Shown: in pieces, positions 1 to 11,178 of the stretch
How the letters are laid out: each line of letters opens with the position of its first letter
How positions within the stretch are numbered: position 1 is the first letter of the stretch
Source of the DNA: Vanessa cardui
Lineage: Eukaryota; Arthropoda; Insecta; Lepidoptera; Nymphalidae
DNA: 64,000 bases
NCBI RefSeq assembly: GCF_905220365.1
Contig: NC_061130.1
Location: 13,709,501-13,773,500, forward strand
Reading direction: 5' to 3'
Notes under the pieces: model-generated
The model's input: the letters and a program-made list of their open reading frames with translations, nothing else
What the model was told of the DNA's origin: nothing
Database searches by the model: none
Translations under genes and position numbers: made by a program

Positions 1-300
1 CTCGCACTGACATTTATATAACTGTTTTAAAATAATCTAGGGAATTGCTTGTAAGGGCAACGACGTACCTCGCTTGTAATGGGCTCGCGTCTTTGCACTA
101 CTGGTTCATCCTTTGTTTAAGTAAATAATATATGACTCAAGTGTTGATTTATGGTATTTCAACGCCTATTTTAATTTACCTGGGTTATTGTTTTAAATAA
201 CTAGTTCTGGAATGTTCTCTGTCTTCATATGATTGTTATGGTCTATGGTAGAAGTGATATATTGTCAAAAATTGGCAATAAGTCATTGAGTTAATTTAGG

Positions 301-350
301 GTATCTATTCCGAACCGGTGGTAGTGTTTAATTACTGTCAATAAGTAAGA
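301..350 (+). mobile_element. short LINE 3'-end fragment
   Basis: The stretch CCGAACCGGTGGTAG is the core found in the longer LINE 3' ends at 19379-19622 and 37051-37307. Only about 50 bp remain, directly before the REP-G copy. Confidence 0.4.
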
Positions 351-360
351 GTAATGCTCC

Positions 361-620
361 TTTTTTTTGGTATAGGTTGGTGGACGAGCATGTGGGCCAC
401 CTGATGGTAAGTCATTATCACCCATAGACGATGAAGCTGTAAGTAATATTAACTATTCCTTGCATCGTCAATGTGCCACTAACCTTGGGAACTAAGATGT
501 TATGTCCCTTGTGCCTGTAGTTACACTGGCTCACTCACCCTTCAAACCGTAACACAACAATACTGAGTACTGCTATTTGGCGGTAGAATAACTGATGAAC
601 ACAAAGCGCTACCACCAAGT
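361..620 (+). mobile_element. REP-G interspersed repeat, copy 1
   Basis: Starts with a T run and GGTATAGGTTGG, then GGACGAGCATGTGGGCCACC, and ends GCTACCACCAAGT, like the longest copy at 36631-36920. It lacks the GGTGGTACCTACCCAGACGGG segment before the end. The family is common in Lepidoptera as I remember it; I see no coding capacity and am unsure of its class. Confidence 0.75.
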
Positions 621-849
621 AAATTTCCTATTTTTAATATAGGAAATCATTTTTATTCAAATTACAACGATTTGATTAGAAAATATTGAAACTTTTTTGG
701 TATCTTATTATTATTATATATTTATAATGTGAAGATTTTTTTAAGAATAGGAGAGATAGACAAAGACATGTAAGATACATGTATTAACTGCCTACGTCAA
801 CAATGTGATCATGAACTAATCTTTTAACTTGGTTTAACTCTACGGTCTG

Positions 850-902
850 TTATTACACTGGCCCACTCACTATACAACGGATAGCACAAGAAATACACTA
901 CA
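850..902 (+). mobile_element. diverged REP-G fragment
   Basis: TTACACTGGCCCACTCAC and the following AACGGATAGCACAAGAAATAC resemble the middle of REP-G. It lies just before the SINE-1 copy and is heavily decayed. Confidence 0.35.
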
Positions 903-914
903 ATATAACCTAGA

Positions 915-1246
915 ACCTAGAGTCGAGGTGGCCCAGTGTTTAGAACGCGTGCATCTTAAACAATGATTGCTGGTTCAAACCCAGGCAAGCACCGCTGATT
1001 CATGTGCTTAATTTGTCTTTATAATTCATCTCGTGCTCAACGGTGAAGGAAAACATCGTGAGGAAACCTGCATGTGACAAATTTTGTAGAAATTCTGCCA
1101 CATGTGTATTCTACCAACCCGCATTGGAACAGTGCGTGTTGGTAGAACGTGGTGGAACAGTGGTGGAACGTGTTCCAAACCTTCTCCTCAAAGAGAGAGA
1201 ATGCCTAGGCCCAGTAGTGGGAATTTACAGGCTGTCGTTGTCGTTG
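915..1246 (+). mobile_element. SINE-1 copy, near full length with 10-bp TSD
   Basis: tRNA-like head with the A box region (TGGCCCAGTG) and B box GGTTCAAACCC, followed by the tRNA-unrelated body and a GTCGTTGTCGTT tail. The direct repeat ATAACCTAGA lies at 905-914 and 1247-1256, the expected mark of LINE-mediated retroposition. An internal stretch around GTGGTGGAAC is duplicated two to three times near 1140-1180, making this copy longer than others. The 70-codon frame inside it is a by-product of the SINE body and not a gene. Confidence 0.88.
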
Positions 1247-1499
1247 ATAACCTAGACCGACTCACTTGAAAAAACTTTTAAATCAAAAGTAACTAGATTT
1301 AGATTAATAAAAAGTAAGTCTACCCCCATTGTTCAATAATAAAATTATTATTAATAATATTATTAATATAATACTTAAATAAAATTACGTACAAATAGTA
1401 ATTTAGTAAATAATAATTCATTTATATGGCATTTATTGAGAATGTACTGAGAGATAAAATCGTTTTGCACATTCAAATACGAAATTTATCATAACTGTT

Positions 1500-1560
1500 A
1501 TTTGTAATTTATCATGTGTGGAAGGTGAACGAAAATCGTGTGAGGTTACCTGCCCTTAGT
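1500..1560 (+). mobile_element. old SINE-1 body fragment
   Basis: AATTTATCATGTGTGGAAGG and CGTGTGAGGTTACCTGC align with the SINE-1 body (AATTCATCTCGTGCTCGG, CATCGTGAGGAAACCTGC). No head or tail remains. Confidence 0.5.
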
Positions 1561-1675
1561 AACTCTCATGTATAATACAATTATACATTTCATTATTATA
1601 CACTAAGCTTGTTTATGCTACATTTACTATAGAGTGTTCGTCGAGCTGAGTCCATTTTTTTTAAGTATATGACAA

Positions 1676-1825
1676 AATAATATCGTCATTGGAAAGGAAT
1701 AAGGGCTAAAGCACCAATATTGTATTTTTGGAAAATGAGTTGTATAGTTAAGTTATTAGAACTCATTTTTTAATAATAACAATTTCACGCTTTAGCTCTT
1801 CTTCCTTTCTACTGACGATATTATT
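1676..1825. repeat. 150-bp foldback (long imperfect inverted repeat)
   Basis: The left arm 1676-1722 and right arm 1780-1825 are inverted copies about 46 nt long. Both begin, read inward, AATAATATCGTCA, and both carry AGAAAGGA/GGAAAGGA and GCTAAAGC. A second stem inside (AAAATGAGTT at 1732-1741 with AACTCATTTT at 1760-1769) leaves an 18-nt loop. It could be a hairpin-type MITE or, if transcribed, a small-RNA precursor. No TSD is obvious. Confidence 0.75.
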
Positions 1826-2069
1826 TATAAATTATTTTTCGATTGTTTTCTGCAATCTCTTTTGGGTAGAGATTGTTTACGACATTTTCTATTAAGCTAA
1901 AATAAACATGTCCAGTATTTAGAATCCTATCAAATTAATAGTGCTAATTTATTTATCTATTATTATTCAAAGGTAGAATTTGTATCTACGTGGTGGAAAA
2001 TCTAAGGAACAAATGAAAGAATTAAAAAAGATATATCTAGTGGAATAGTATATAATTCCTGAGTGCTAT

Positions 2070-2120
2070 AAATCCGTATCACAAAATTGCACCCGTGCGA
2101 AGCCAGGGCGGGTAGCTAGT
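2070..2120 (+). mobile_element. HEL-B 3' end only
   Basis: TTGCACCCGTGCGAAGCC followed by GGGCGGGTAGCTAGT is the 3' terminus shared by the HEL-B copies. The short ACCCG/CGGGT stem before CTAGT fits a Helitron-type end. The upstream part is not recognisable. Confidence 0.6.
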
Positions 2121-2356
2121 GTATTATAAATTATTAATTAAGGAAGCTAATCCGATATTACTGAAGTTATTACGTATGTGGCTAATAGACGGTAGTGTTA
2201 CGGAGAACTTTTGAAAGGGCAAGCTCTTTCTTCAGTAATCAAGTAGATAAATGTGTTTAGGTGTGCGGTGCCTTTACGAGCGATTTAATGAAACAAAAAT
2301 AGAATCCAATTCCAATAAATCTATGCATTATATATTGTAATCTATGTATTACATTA

Positions 2357-2483
2357 TGAGAGATGGCCCAGTCCGAGGTTTGGAAAGAATTAAAATTAGA
2401 AGCAGCGTGGTGGAATATGCTCCAAACCTTACCACAAAGGAAGAAGGGGCCTTAGCCTAGGTGTGGGAAATTTACAGGATGTT
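2357..2483 (+). mobile_element. SINE-1 copy with large internal deletion
   Basis: The head (GAGAGATGGCCCAGT) joins almost directly to the 3' third (AGCGTGGTGGAATATGCTCC up to GGGAAATTTACAGGATG). The B box and most of the body are missing, so the copy cannot drive its own pol III transcription. Confidence 0.7.
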
Positions 2484-3360
2484 AATGAACAATGAAAAAA
2501 TAATGCATTATATTAGCTATAAACTTTTTGGACGGAAACCTCCTTGACACAAAAAAGCAGACTTTTATATTTTTTTCTTTTTATAAGCAACGATAAAAGA
2601 CTCCGCAAATCTATTTACAATTCATAGCGATCAATCATCAATGCGCTGATCTATCTATAACCCATTTCCTACCTATTCATATTTAAAATATAACGCTATC
2701 CAATACATATTAGTGAATATTGCATATACATACATATATTGCGTAGTACAAAATTAAATCGATTTAAAAATGATTCTATATTAAGTAAATATTTTAACAC
2801 GATGTTTGTAATTCAATATCTTCCAACGCTTTAAGGCTTTAAATTTTCTTCATTTAAATAAGTAATTTAAATATGAACAGCGCTTGAAGCGATAATCGGA
2901 TTATCGTCATGTCACTGATCGATCGATTTTATCAATGTTTTAGCAAATCATTTTTGTTAAACTAACACTTGATAATTATAATGTCAATAATCCTTATGGG
3001 ATTTACAAGGAAATTAATGATCTTTTTAATAATTTAACATCAGATAATGTTGTGAGCTTTTTTTTTCGAATAACATCAATGATATAATCGATTTTAATAT
3101 ATATTCAGATGCTCAAACTTGATTCGATTATAAATTTAATTAATTTGATAAATTGCTTTTTATTCAATAACTCAGGATATTGAACGGTTATATTATAGTA
3201 ATCAGTGAACATAGATCACTCTGATATTCAACAATTTATAGGAATTAAAAATATTAATATTAAAATCGATAAAAACAATATTATGATCGAATTAATAATA
3301 CAACATGTTACATCGTATTGTATTAGTGAAAAGGTATTTCTAGGCCAAATAACAAGTTAC
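2484..3360. other. AT-rich stretch, no gene
   Basis: No repeat family or open frame worth reporting. It holds a 17-bp palindrome at 2890-2906 (listed separately) and several TCGAT-rich spots around 2920-2935. Confidence 0.5.
2890..2906. promoter_or_regulatory. 17-bp palindrome with two GATTA homeodomain half-sites
   Basis: CGATAATC, a central G, and GATTATCG. It contains TAATC and GGATTA in inverted order, the kind of site bound by Bicoid/Orthodenticle-type (K50) homeodomains. The symmetry is seen; binding is only inferred. Confidence 0.3.
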
Positions 3361-3521
3361 AATAATAAATAATATAATAGATATTGGACAACATCACATA
3401 CATTACTCTGGTCCCAATGTAGGTAGCTAAAGCACCTGTGTTATGGAAGTCAGACGTTGTGGTACCACAAATACCCAGACCCAGAACACGTTGAAAACTA
3501 ATGAATTTTCTACATAGACTC
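3361..3521 (-). mobile_element. SINE-2 fragment, head missing
   Basis: On the minus strand it reads GAAAACTTAC-like body, TTCTGGGTCTGGGTATTTGT, CATAACACAGGTGCTTTAGC and GAGTAATGTATGTGATGTTG, matching the full copy at 50235-50490 without its tRNA-like head. Confidence 0.7.
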
Positions 3522-3553
3522 AAGTTATTCTTTCTCCTGGTAGTTTGGTACCA

Positions 3554-3814
3554 TTTTTTTTATGAGATAGGTGGCAAACGAGCAGGAGGCTCGCCTGATG
3601 GAAAGTGACTACCACCGCCCATGGACATCTGCAACACCAGGGGGCTTGCAGGTGCGTTGCCGGCCTTTAAGAAAAGACGCTCGTACGCTCTTTTCTTGAA
3701 GGTTCCCATGTCGTATTGGTTCGGAAAAACTAACCTAAACGCCGGGGCAAGCTGGTTCCACAAAGTGGTTGTGCGACGCAGAAAATGTCTAACAAATCGA
3801 TCACATTGATCGAC
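3554..3814 (+). mobile_element. interspersed repeat related to the REP-G head
   Basis: Runs from TTTTTTTATGAGATAGGTGG through GCAAACGAGCAGGAGGCTCG, CGCCCATGGACATCTGCAAC and TGCGTTGCCGGCCTTTAAG to GTGGTTGTGCGACGCAGAAA. I recognise the type as a very common lepidopteran repeat, probably a retrotransposon 3' region. The first 60 bp resemble the head of REP-G, but the remainder differs. The frames of 62 and 67 codons on either strand here are repeat translations. Confidence 0.7.
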
Positions 3815-4257
3815 GTTATAAGCATTACTAACCTTAGTTATATCGTCGTCATTGATTGTAACCTCCTTTCAATAAATATATAAAATTAAAAAAAAAAACT
3901 TATAATTGAAAACTGATTCCATTTTTGAAAATCGAACAAGAAATCCCAACCAAATAATCAATTCTACTAACGCTTACACTGTAACCATTCGTGTTAAAAT
4001 ACTGAAATATCGGGTTCGTGCTTTCCGCAAATGCCGTCGTATTCCAATCTCGATGTGTTAATATTATTTACGGCTGTCCGTACTTTCGTAATTACCGGAC
4101 CGGCTATTCGGAATCACATCAAATCGAAATACGTGCGAACATTTAACTTTACTATAATTATTACTATCGCACTTATAAATGGAAATTGGAATTTATTTTA
4201 TATTAAAATGTTTCTATAAGCTTGTTGTATATATTAGATACAATACTATGCTATATA

Positions 4258-4393
4258 CAACAGCAGCAGACTGTAAATTTCCCACTGCTGGGCTAAGGCC
4301 TCTCCACTCTCTTTGGGGAGAAGGTTTGGAACATATTCCACTACGCTGTTCCAATGCGGATTGGTGGAATACACATGTGGCAGAATTACCATA
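4258..4393 (-). mobile_element. SINE-1 3' half
   Basis: Minus-strand copy cut off after the CCACATGTG block, keeping the tail (CAACAGCAGCAGACTGTAAA on the plus strand). The head with the pol III boxes is absent. Confidence 0.75.
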
Positions 4394-4456
4394 TGAGTGA
4401 GCACAACTTTTTTTTTCTATAGTCTAGCAAACGTAGGAAAATAGTAAATTGTTATT

Positions 4457-4633
4457 ACCTGATAGGGAATCGTTGTCAACCCTTAAACAATAACGTAAGG
4501 ACTATTAACCATTCCTTGCCTAGCCAATACGCTACCAACATTGGAAGCGAAGATTGTACGTCTCTTACGTCTATAGTTACACTGGCTAACTCACCTCTCA
4601 AACCCGAACACAACAATACAACTGTGCTCTAGT
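4457..4633 (+). mobile_element. REP-G copy, truncated at both ends
   Basis: Matches from the ACCTGAT block to CCCGAACACAACAATACAAC. It is followed by an inverted piece of the same family's tail at 4661-4698. Confidence 0.6.
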
Positions 4634-4660
4634 TGAAATTTAGAGTATCAGCTAATTTCA

Positions 4661-4698
4661 CCTGGGTGGGGTACCACCCACTTATCTGATATTCTACC
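4661..4698 (-). mobile_element. REP-G tail fragment in opposite orientation
   Basis: On the minus strand it reads GGTAGAATATCAGATAAGTG and then GGTGGTACC, the block that normally follows directly in the same orientation. Here it is inverted relative to the copy just upstream. Confidence 0.55.
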
Positions 4699-4701
4699 AC
4701 G

Positions 4702-5583
4702 ATACTTAAAACACATTCCGTTTGGAAATTGAGTGATCCAGTATAATTATTTTGTAAAAAAAGATTCAACCCATCATAAAACTGTCATTGATAATATCAG
4801 TGAGTAAGTCAGTGGAATACGCACATAGTTTTGTTCAGTCCTGAATCAATTTAACAAAACCAGAAGTTCAAAGCATGGTTTCGTTAAACGAGAAGAACAT
4901 TTGTAAGAATTCTGGTATTTCGTCGCTCAAGTAACATAATTCCGGTTCTCTGGGCGTAAAGTGAGTCAGCACACCTTGCATCAATATTATTTCATTGGAA
5001 TTTTAAAACTGTTTTATTTCAAAGAAATTTTATAATATTAGTTTATCTCTAGCAGCAAGTTAGGTGTTTTTAATGTTTATTTAAACTATAAAATATATAT
5101 AAAATAACGGAATCAAATTGCGTTCTCCAAATATTCAATAAGGCTTTTGAATCGTCATTCTACAGAATATTGAAAGCTATATAAGCTTGGTATACATATA
5201 CATACATAACATACTAAAACAACACAGTCGATAATCGATTGTGTATATGAAACCTCTCTCAATGTTTACAATCTTTAATCTTATGACCTTTTGGGTATGA
5301 AATTAAGGTCAGATGAAATTTAAGATATTTTACATTGCATAGTATAAAATTAATTGTTAAAGACGCTACTATAAAGAGAGTTTACGATGATCGTGTACAC
5401 GGAAAGGGCCGAACTGGATGTTATTGAAAATTGTGAAGATACTCGATTTTCTATCTGAATAATTTAAGTGTTTTATGAATTACGCGTGATATGAAATCGT
5501 GATGAGCAAACTGGTTTTATTTCTGATTTATTATTTTCTTTTGAAGTTCGGCGATCATTACAACGAATCGATACGGTATTGCT
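4702..5583. other. unique AT-rich stretch
   Basis: No gene. A small piece of LINE 3' end on the minus strand sits near 5133-5170 (AGGCTTTTGAATCGTCATTC). Nothing else is recognised. Confidence 0.45.
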
Positions 5584-5878
5584 AGTTACAGCCTGTAAAT
5601 TTCCCACTGCTGGGTTAAGGCCTCCTCTTCCATTAAGGAGAGGGTTTGGAACATATTCCACCACGCTGTTCTAATGCGGGTTGGTGGAATGCACATGTGG
5701 CAGAATGTCGATGAAATAATACACATGCAGGTTTCCTCACGATGTTTTCCTTCACCACCGAGCACGAGGTAAATTATAAACACAAATTAAGCACATATGT
5801 ATAAAGGTGCTTGCTTGTATTTGAACCCGCAATCATCGGTGAAGATGCACACGTTCTAACCACTGGGCCATCTCAGCT
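5584..5878 (-). mobile_element. SINE-1 copy, full length
   Basis: Complete minus-strand copy from the tail (ACAGCCTGTAAATTTCCCAC) to the head (CACTGGGCCATCTCAGCT). The boxes are intact apart from small changes. It belongs to the TTAAGGAGAGGG variant. No clear TSD. Confidence 0.85.
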
Positions 5879-6504
5879 TCAAAGGCTAATTGGATACTTA
5901 TTCGTATGAGATATATGATGTTACTATTTTATTTTGGGTAGGTTGCCTCCATTTCTAATTGCTATAAAAGAACTGATACCAACTAGCTAACCAGTAAAAA
6001 CATTAGCTAGAATATTTGACTTTAGGCAGACCGACCACCAAGAACAAGAATAAGATAAATCGATTACGACTTATTCCGTAATTCGAAACGTTCGAAACTT
6101 TTCATCTCAAGAGGACGAAAGCTAATAATTCATAGCCTGGCAATTCCAAAATTGCGGGCACTACTTCAACAGGTAAGGTAAAGCTTTATTTCCTAGTGCG
6201 GTATGACATTTGCGAATGTGCTGTACATAACTCATCGGAGTATTGTACGCGGTTGGAACAGCTGTTAGATTAGAGATTACGTCCTTAACGGTAAAGCTAG
6301 GCCCACACGGAGTTAGTAAAGACAGCCATTGATTATACGATTTGTAACATCGTATTGCTAAATCACAAATTATATTAAAGCTTGTAGCTGATATTAATGA
6401 GCGTGTATTTAAATTATTATTGATTATTACTTTATTTGTTACTTAGATTTAAACGCTTATGATTCCATATTGATTCCTATTATATTTATATACTTATCTT
6501 TCAA
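5879..6504. other. unique stretch, no gene
   Basis: No recognisable repeat or convincing frame. Confidence 0.4.
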
Positions 6505-6810
6505 TTTTTCTTTGGTATATGGTTGGCGGACGAGCATATGAGTCACCTGATGGTAAGGGGTCACCATCACCCATAGACATTGAAGCTGTAAGAAATATTA
6601 ACTATTCCTTACATCGTCAATGTACCACCTTGGGAACTAAGATGTTATGTCCCTAGTGCCTGTAGTTACACTGGCTCACTCAAGGTGTGGTGTTCCGGTT
6701 TGAAGGGTCAAACCGGAACACAACAATACTAAGTACTGTTATTTGGCGGTAGATATAACTGATGAGTAGGTGGTACCTACCCAGATTGGCTTACAAAAAG
6801 CCCTACCGTA
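6505..6810 (+). mobile_element. REP-G copy with an internal hairpin insertion
   Basis: Near full length, GGCGGACGAGCATATGAGTC to AAAAAGCCCTACCG. At 6681-6707 it carries an extra inverted copy of its own GGTTTGA...GGAACA block, giving perfect 13-bp arms (6691-6703 and 6708-6720) around a 4-nt loop. Confidence 0.8.
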
Positions 6811-7169
6811 ATGAAATAAGATCTATAGTAGTTTAATTCTTTCACTCCTATTGAGTAAATGGGATTATAAAACAGGCTTGTATTATCGTCACCAAACATG
6901 GAGTAGTCTAGTTTTATGATGATAAACTATAAATAAACAAATTAATTACACACATTCAAGTCTGTGTACGAAAGAAACAGTTCAAAATATCATTCATTCA
7001 TTCATAGATTAAATGTGTGTATATTTTTATTTTGCATGTGTGCAATTATATGTTGGTGTGTGTATATGATATCACAATCTACTCTAATTTTATTTAATTG
7101 TAATATCCCTTCAAATCAAAAGGCTTCTTCACATTCTAAAGCCATATTGTTCCAAAGCAAGTTAATGTA

Positions 7170-7270
7170 TACTTACGACGTTCTTTTCCGCCAAACACAA
7201 GATCGCAATACCAGTGATACTTGTGAGATTTGAACCGGCTATTATTTGTTAAGATCTACATTCCTACCTA
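7170..7270 (-). mobile_element. very old SINE-1 fragment
   Basis: CTTTTCCGCCAAACACAAGA, then ATTTGAACCGGCTATTATTT and GTTAAGATCTACATTC, follow the order of the SINE-1 body and head on the minus strand (CGCCGAGCACGAGATG, TTTGAACCCGCAATCAT, GTTAAGATGCACGCGTTC). Weak match. Confidence 0.35.
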
Positions 7271-7439
7271 CAAGACTAATCCGAATTAATATAAAATATA
7301 AATAAAACAAGTTGCGTTCATGCTCCGTCGACGAGTATATTAAAATTAATTAAACTATATGCGAATAAATCATAAATTTGTAAAAAATAAATCATGCCAT
7401 ACACTGTCCGTAACATTGTGCTGTTTCAATTATTCGTGT

Positions 7440-7610
7440 ACTTGTCCAGCCTACACAGAGGTAGGGGGTAAAGACGCAGTAGTTAATCGTGCGTGAATGG
7501 CCATCTTTTACTGAATGTGCGGGCGTCCGGCTGAGTCGGAGTTGCCAGTCTACTGCGCAGGGACGGCTTTGTCATTGTCCCGTAATGTACAACCTCCATG
7601 TTAATTCGAT
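7440..7610. other. locally GC-richer unique stretch
   Basis: Contains GGTAGGGGGTAAAGACGC and GTCCGGCTGAGTCGGAGTTG in an otherwise AT-rich setting. A 61-codon frame crosses it, but no domain is recognised and I do not call it a gene. Confidence 0.3.
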
Positions 7611-7886
7611 TCAGATATTAATTTTCGATCTGGCAATACTTGAAATTTCTGCTATGATTGTAATAAAATCTTAATGGTTTCAGCTCTAAGTAATATTGCG
7701 TTATATGCTATGTTTTGTCGTATATATTTGTGTCATTCATAATTATATTTTTATGTACAAATTTATCACATATAATGATTTTATTCATTTTAGATTACAA
7801 ACAATACATGAAGTAAAAATATACTCATTTTTATTACACTTACATAATTTTTAAAATTTCAGAAAGTACTGGTCAGATCAACAATA

Positions 7887-8156
7887 CTTGGAGGTAAGGT
7901 TTTGTGTAAGCCACTACCAACAGCCACTCAACATAATATGGTCTACAGCCTAGCAAGAATACTTAGTATTGTTATGTTCCAGATTGGACTGAGTGAGCCA
8001 GTGTAGGCACAAGGGACATAACATTTAAACTCTAAAAGTGGATTGCGTATGTAAGGAATTGGTAATATTTCTAGCCCTAATGTCATAATCTTATTGGCAG
8101 TGAATTTCTACATACCATTAGCTTGCTCATTTGTCTGCCTAACTATATAATAAAAA
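7887..8156 (-). mobile_element. REP-G copy, diverged
   Basis: Minus strand, tail first on the plus strand (CTTGGAGGTAAGGTTTTGTG). CAGTGTAGGCACAAGGGACA and TAACATTTAAACTCTAAAAG represent the middle block. Confidence 0.7.
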
Positions 8157-9057
8157 ATCATCTTAAATGAGGTATTATTATTTTGACTTTAGAACAATAA
8201 AAATCGAATTTCGAACATACATAAATTAGAATCTTTTAGTAACTTCCTATTCATAACTGTTATAACGTTCGAATTTTGTAATTTAAAAATCGAACGCTAT
8301 TTTCGATCATCGATAACCGATTGACAAGTCTTAATTAAAGTCCATCTGCTTCAAAAATAACTAACATATTTAAAACTAATAGAAATGTAGTCGAAATTAT
8401 ACATTCGAAATCGTTTTCGATATACCGGATTTTTATCGATGAAACATACATCACTACTTGTTTGGAACGCGATGTTTACAAAAAAGAATGCTGTTTTAAA
8501 ATTGGTAAACGTGTTTGTTGCGAGATTAAAAGTTAAATTTTATTTTATTTTTCTTCTTCGTACTTTTTCATATGCAATTACATCATTATTACGTATTAGA
8601 CGTAAAATGAATTCAAATTTAGAATACATTAAAATTTAAGTTTTTTTTTTTATTTTTTTGTATAGACATGTAATATATATTGTGCCAGCTACATGCAATC
8701 TTGTAAAAAAAGATTTTTTTTTATAATTTAAGTCTTTATTGTTTAATAACTTGTTCGCCAATTCTCTTACGGTATAGATACTTTTATTATTGAAAATAAA
8801 AAAAAATCACCGATTGATAAAACTACGCTTAAGTAAAATTAATTGAATAAAAAAAAACTTTATTCCATATTCAAAAACAAAATGCAACATGTCTTCAACG
8901 CAACAGGATAAACTAGATTATTAAGACGACCGTAAATAATATTTCAATATCAAATAATTTCATTACCACCGTAGAATTCATTTTAACTCCTTTTTTTCCA
9001 ATCAGCTGCATTTAACAAACTGATCGGTCGACTAGTCGCTCGATAAGTTGCTTGCTA
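8157..9057. other. AT-rich stretch, no gene
   Basis: T- and A-runs are frequent (around 8640-8720 and 8795-8860). The 66-codon frame at 8439-8639 is dominated by AT-rich codons and matches nothing I know. Confidence 0.4.
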
Positions 9058-9363
9058 ACGATAACACAACTTAGATGTAGCATCAGCAAATTCAATAACC
9101 GATTACTGCCGATTTACACAACCAACAGAAACAGCTCCCTATCGCGCCATTCGACGCTATTCGTCGCTATAGATTCTCGCGTCAGTTCAACCCGAGAAAG
9201 CAAGTGCATGTATATCGATGTATCAAATTGACGAATTAGGTCATACAATATTACAAGTTATTACGTTTGTGTAAAGATCATATTTGGGTTAGCGTACTTA
9301 ATTCGGATGTGATCGGTTTTACGAATTTTGCCGATGCTACATCTAAGTTGTGTCGTACTATAC
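9058..9363 (+). mobile_element. MITE-T copy 1
   Basis: Right end GCCGATGCTACATCTAAGTT then GTGTCGTACTATA mirrors the left end ACACAACTTAGATGTAGCAT. The outermost bases of the left end have drifted (ATAACACAAC instead of GTACGACACAAC). The inside shares CCGATTACTGCCGATTTACA, CCCGAGAAAGCAAGTGCATG and TTCGGATGTGATCGGTTTT with the copies at 25595 and 33968. Confidence 0.8.
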
Positions 9364-11178
9364 ACGAAGCATATTAAGGTTCAATTTTATAGGGATTGCA
9401 ATAACTCGATATGAATTGTCGATAATAATCTGATCCAAGAGTTTATTGAATAGTCCGGTGATATACAAATTGAGGAACACCGTCGCGACGGGGTTGCTTG
9501 TAAAGATATGTTATGAAGAGAAAAAAAAACGGTCTATCGGCGAGAATTCGTAAACTTTTTTATTAAACGAGTATTTCATGAAACCTGTAACTGTACTGAA
9601 TTTACAATTTTGACGTTTATGTTTGACGTTTGACGTTTGCGTTTGACGTTTGAGTTCGGCTCTGAATCTTTAAATGCACTCGTGAAATATGTATGTACCG
9701 ACAAAAAAAATGCACATGAAACCGTAGAGAGACTTTTTTAATTACATTAGGAATTTTAAAAGTGCTTTAGTAATGAATTATGCTGCCAAGCTTCCTTTAG
9801 AGATAATAATTTACGTTAAGGAAATACCAATATTAATTCGCATATTATTAATTCACGAAATAACACTATTGATTAGGAAGTAAATTGCTCAAACGAGATA
9901 TCGAAAAAAGCTCATAGGGATTATTTTTAGTCATACGTTTAGTTACTGAATTTAGGTAGAATCTTTATTACGAACTTTTGAGTTTTACTTAGAATGTAAT
10001 CCTGTTTATTTTGCTTTAATTATTTCGTTCTAAATTTAAATTTTCTACTTAAAATATGTTTATTCTGTATATATAATTTAAATAATTATGCAAAATGATA
10101 AATAATTAAATTAAATTCATCTGAATGTATCATAAATATCGACAACTCAAACACCCGATATTATAGGCGAGTGAATTAGTATTACAATTGATAGTACACG
10201 AATAAAAACAGATCACACATCAGACAAACCTTTGATTAGAGCTCTATTAAAAATAAATTTCCGAATCCCCACCAAGATACAGTTACAATGATGTGGGAGC
10301 GATGATGGACCAGTGATGCCGGTAAGTTCATTCACAAAACACAATAGGCCGCCCCAATACCGAGAACGTTACCTTGTGAAATTTTCAATTATCTTTGCTA
10401 TTCAGAAAATCGATAGGGAATTCGAGATTAACTCGATTCGTAATCGATTTTTAGCATATTGTTTCGAAATTCGAACAAAAAGTCTCGATACGATTCTTAA
10501 AATGAGAACACTAATGACATTTTAGTGACGTCGCGTTCGCTCAATTCGGAATACATTTGAGTGAGTTCAGTCGTAACACCGAAGTTCTAATTACGACGAT
10601 GACGACGAAAATGTTAAAATAATAACGCTGAGCGAAATAAAATTCGTCCCGTACAGACGTAACGTTGTATGTATTAAACTAAAAATAATAACCGGCGATC
10701 TTATGCGTTGTAATACATTAATAATAGTTTTATACGCAACCGAAATGGCCCATAATCATATGGGATAGAAAATTGTTTTTAAAATGATGGTCGGAGATAA
10801 AAAAAACATTGATGGCGGTTCACATTACCCTCCGTTCTGATGATACGAAAAAGTTGCAAAACGAAATTCGGTCCGCGCGTAAGCGAGAGGCAAATATTAA
10901 TGTTGTAAGTTTCTTTGATTAGCACTTGAGTCAATCAAGGGGGGCAATGACCTCTGCGTGGAATGGAGACACCTGCTATTTGGATTTTACAAAATAATTG
11001 TAAACAATGAGACGTGTGACGACTAACTGACACTTTGTATACACTTCTAGAGACGCAATACGTAACATAGTAAAACTTTCTTCCTTTAAAATTGGACGAG
11101 TCTCTTCCTTAGTCATAACCTTAACATAAATGTGGATGTATATTAGCTAAACAAAAATTGTAACTAAAAGAATACAAT
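9364..11178. other. unique stretch, no gene recognised
   Basis: Contains a small TTTGACG-type tandem at 9609-9653 and, at 10380-10620, a run rich in TCGA and CGA motifs (AATTCGAGATTAACTCGATT and ATTCGTAATCGA). The 70-codon frame at 10313-10525 is not recognised. Confidence 0.4.
9609..9653. repeat. short tandem repeat of TTTGACG-type units
   Basis: The core TTGACGTTT recurs about four times in 45 bp with 6-13 bp spacing. Probably replication slippage. Confidence 0.6.

Noticed and set aside
1043..1255. 70-codon plus-strand frame
   Set aside because: It lies within a SINE-1 copy; very similar peptides appear wherever that SINE occurs, on either strand (for example 37642-37830, 51499-51708, 61732-61977).
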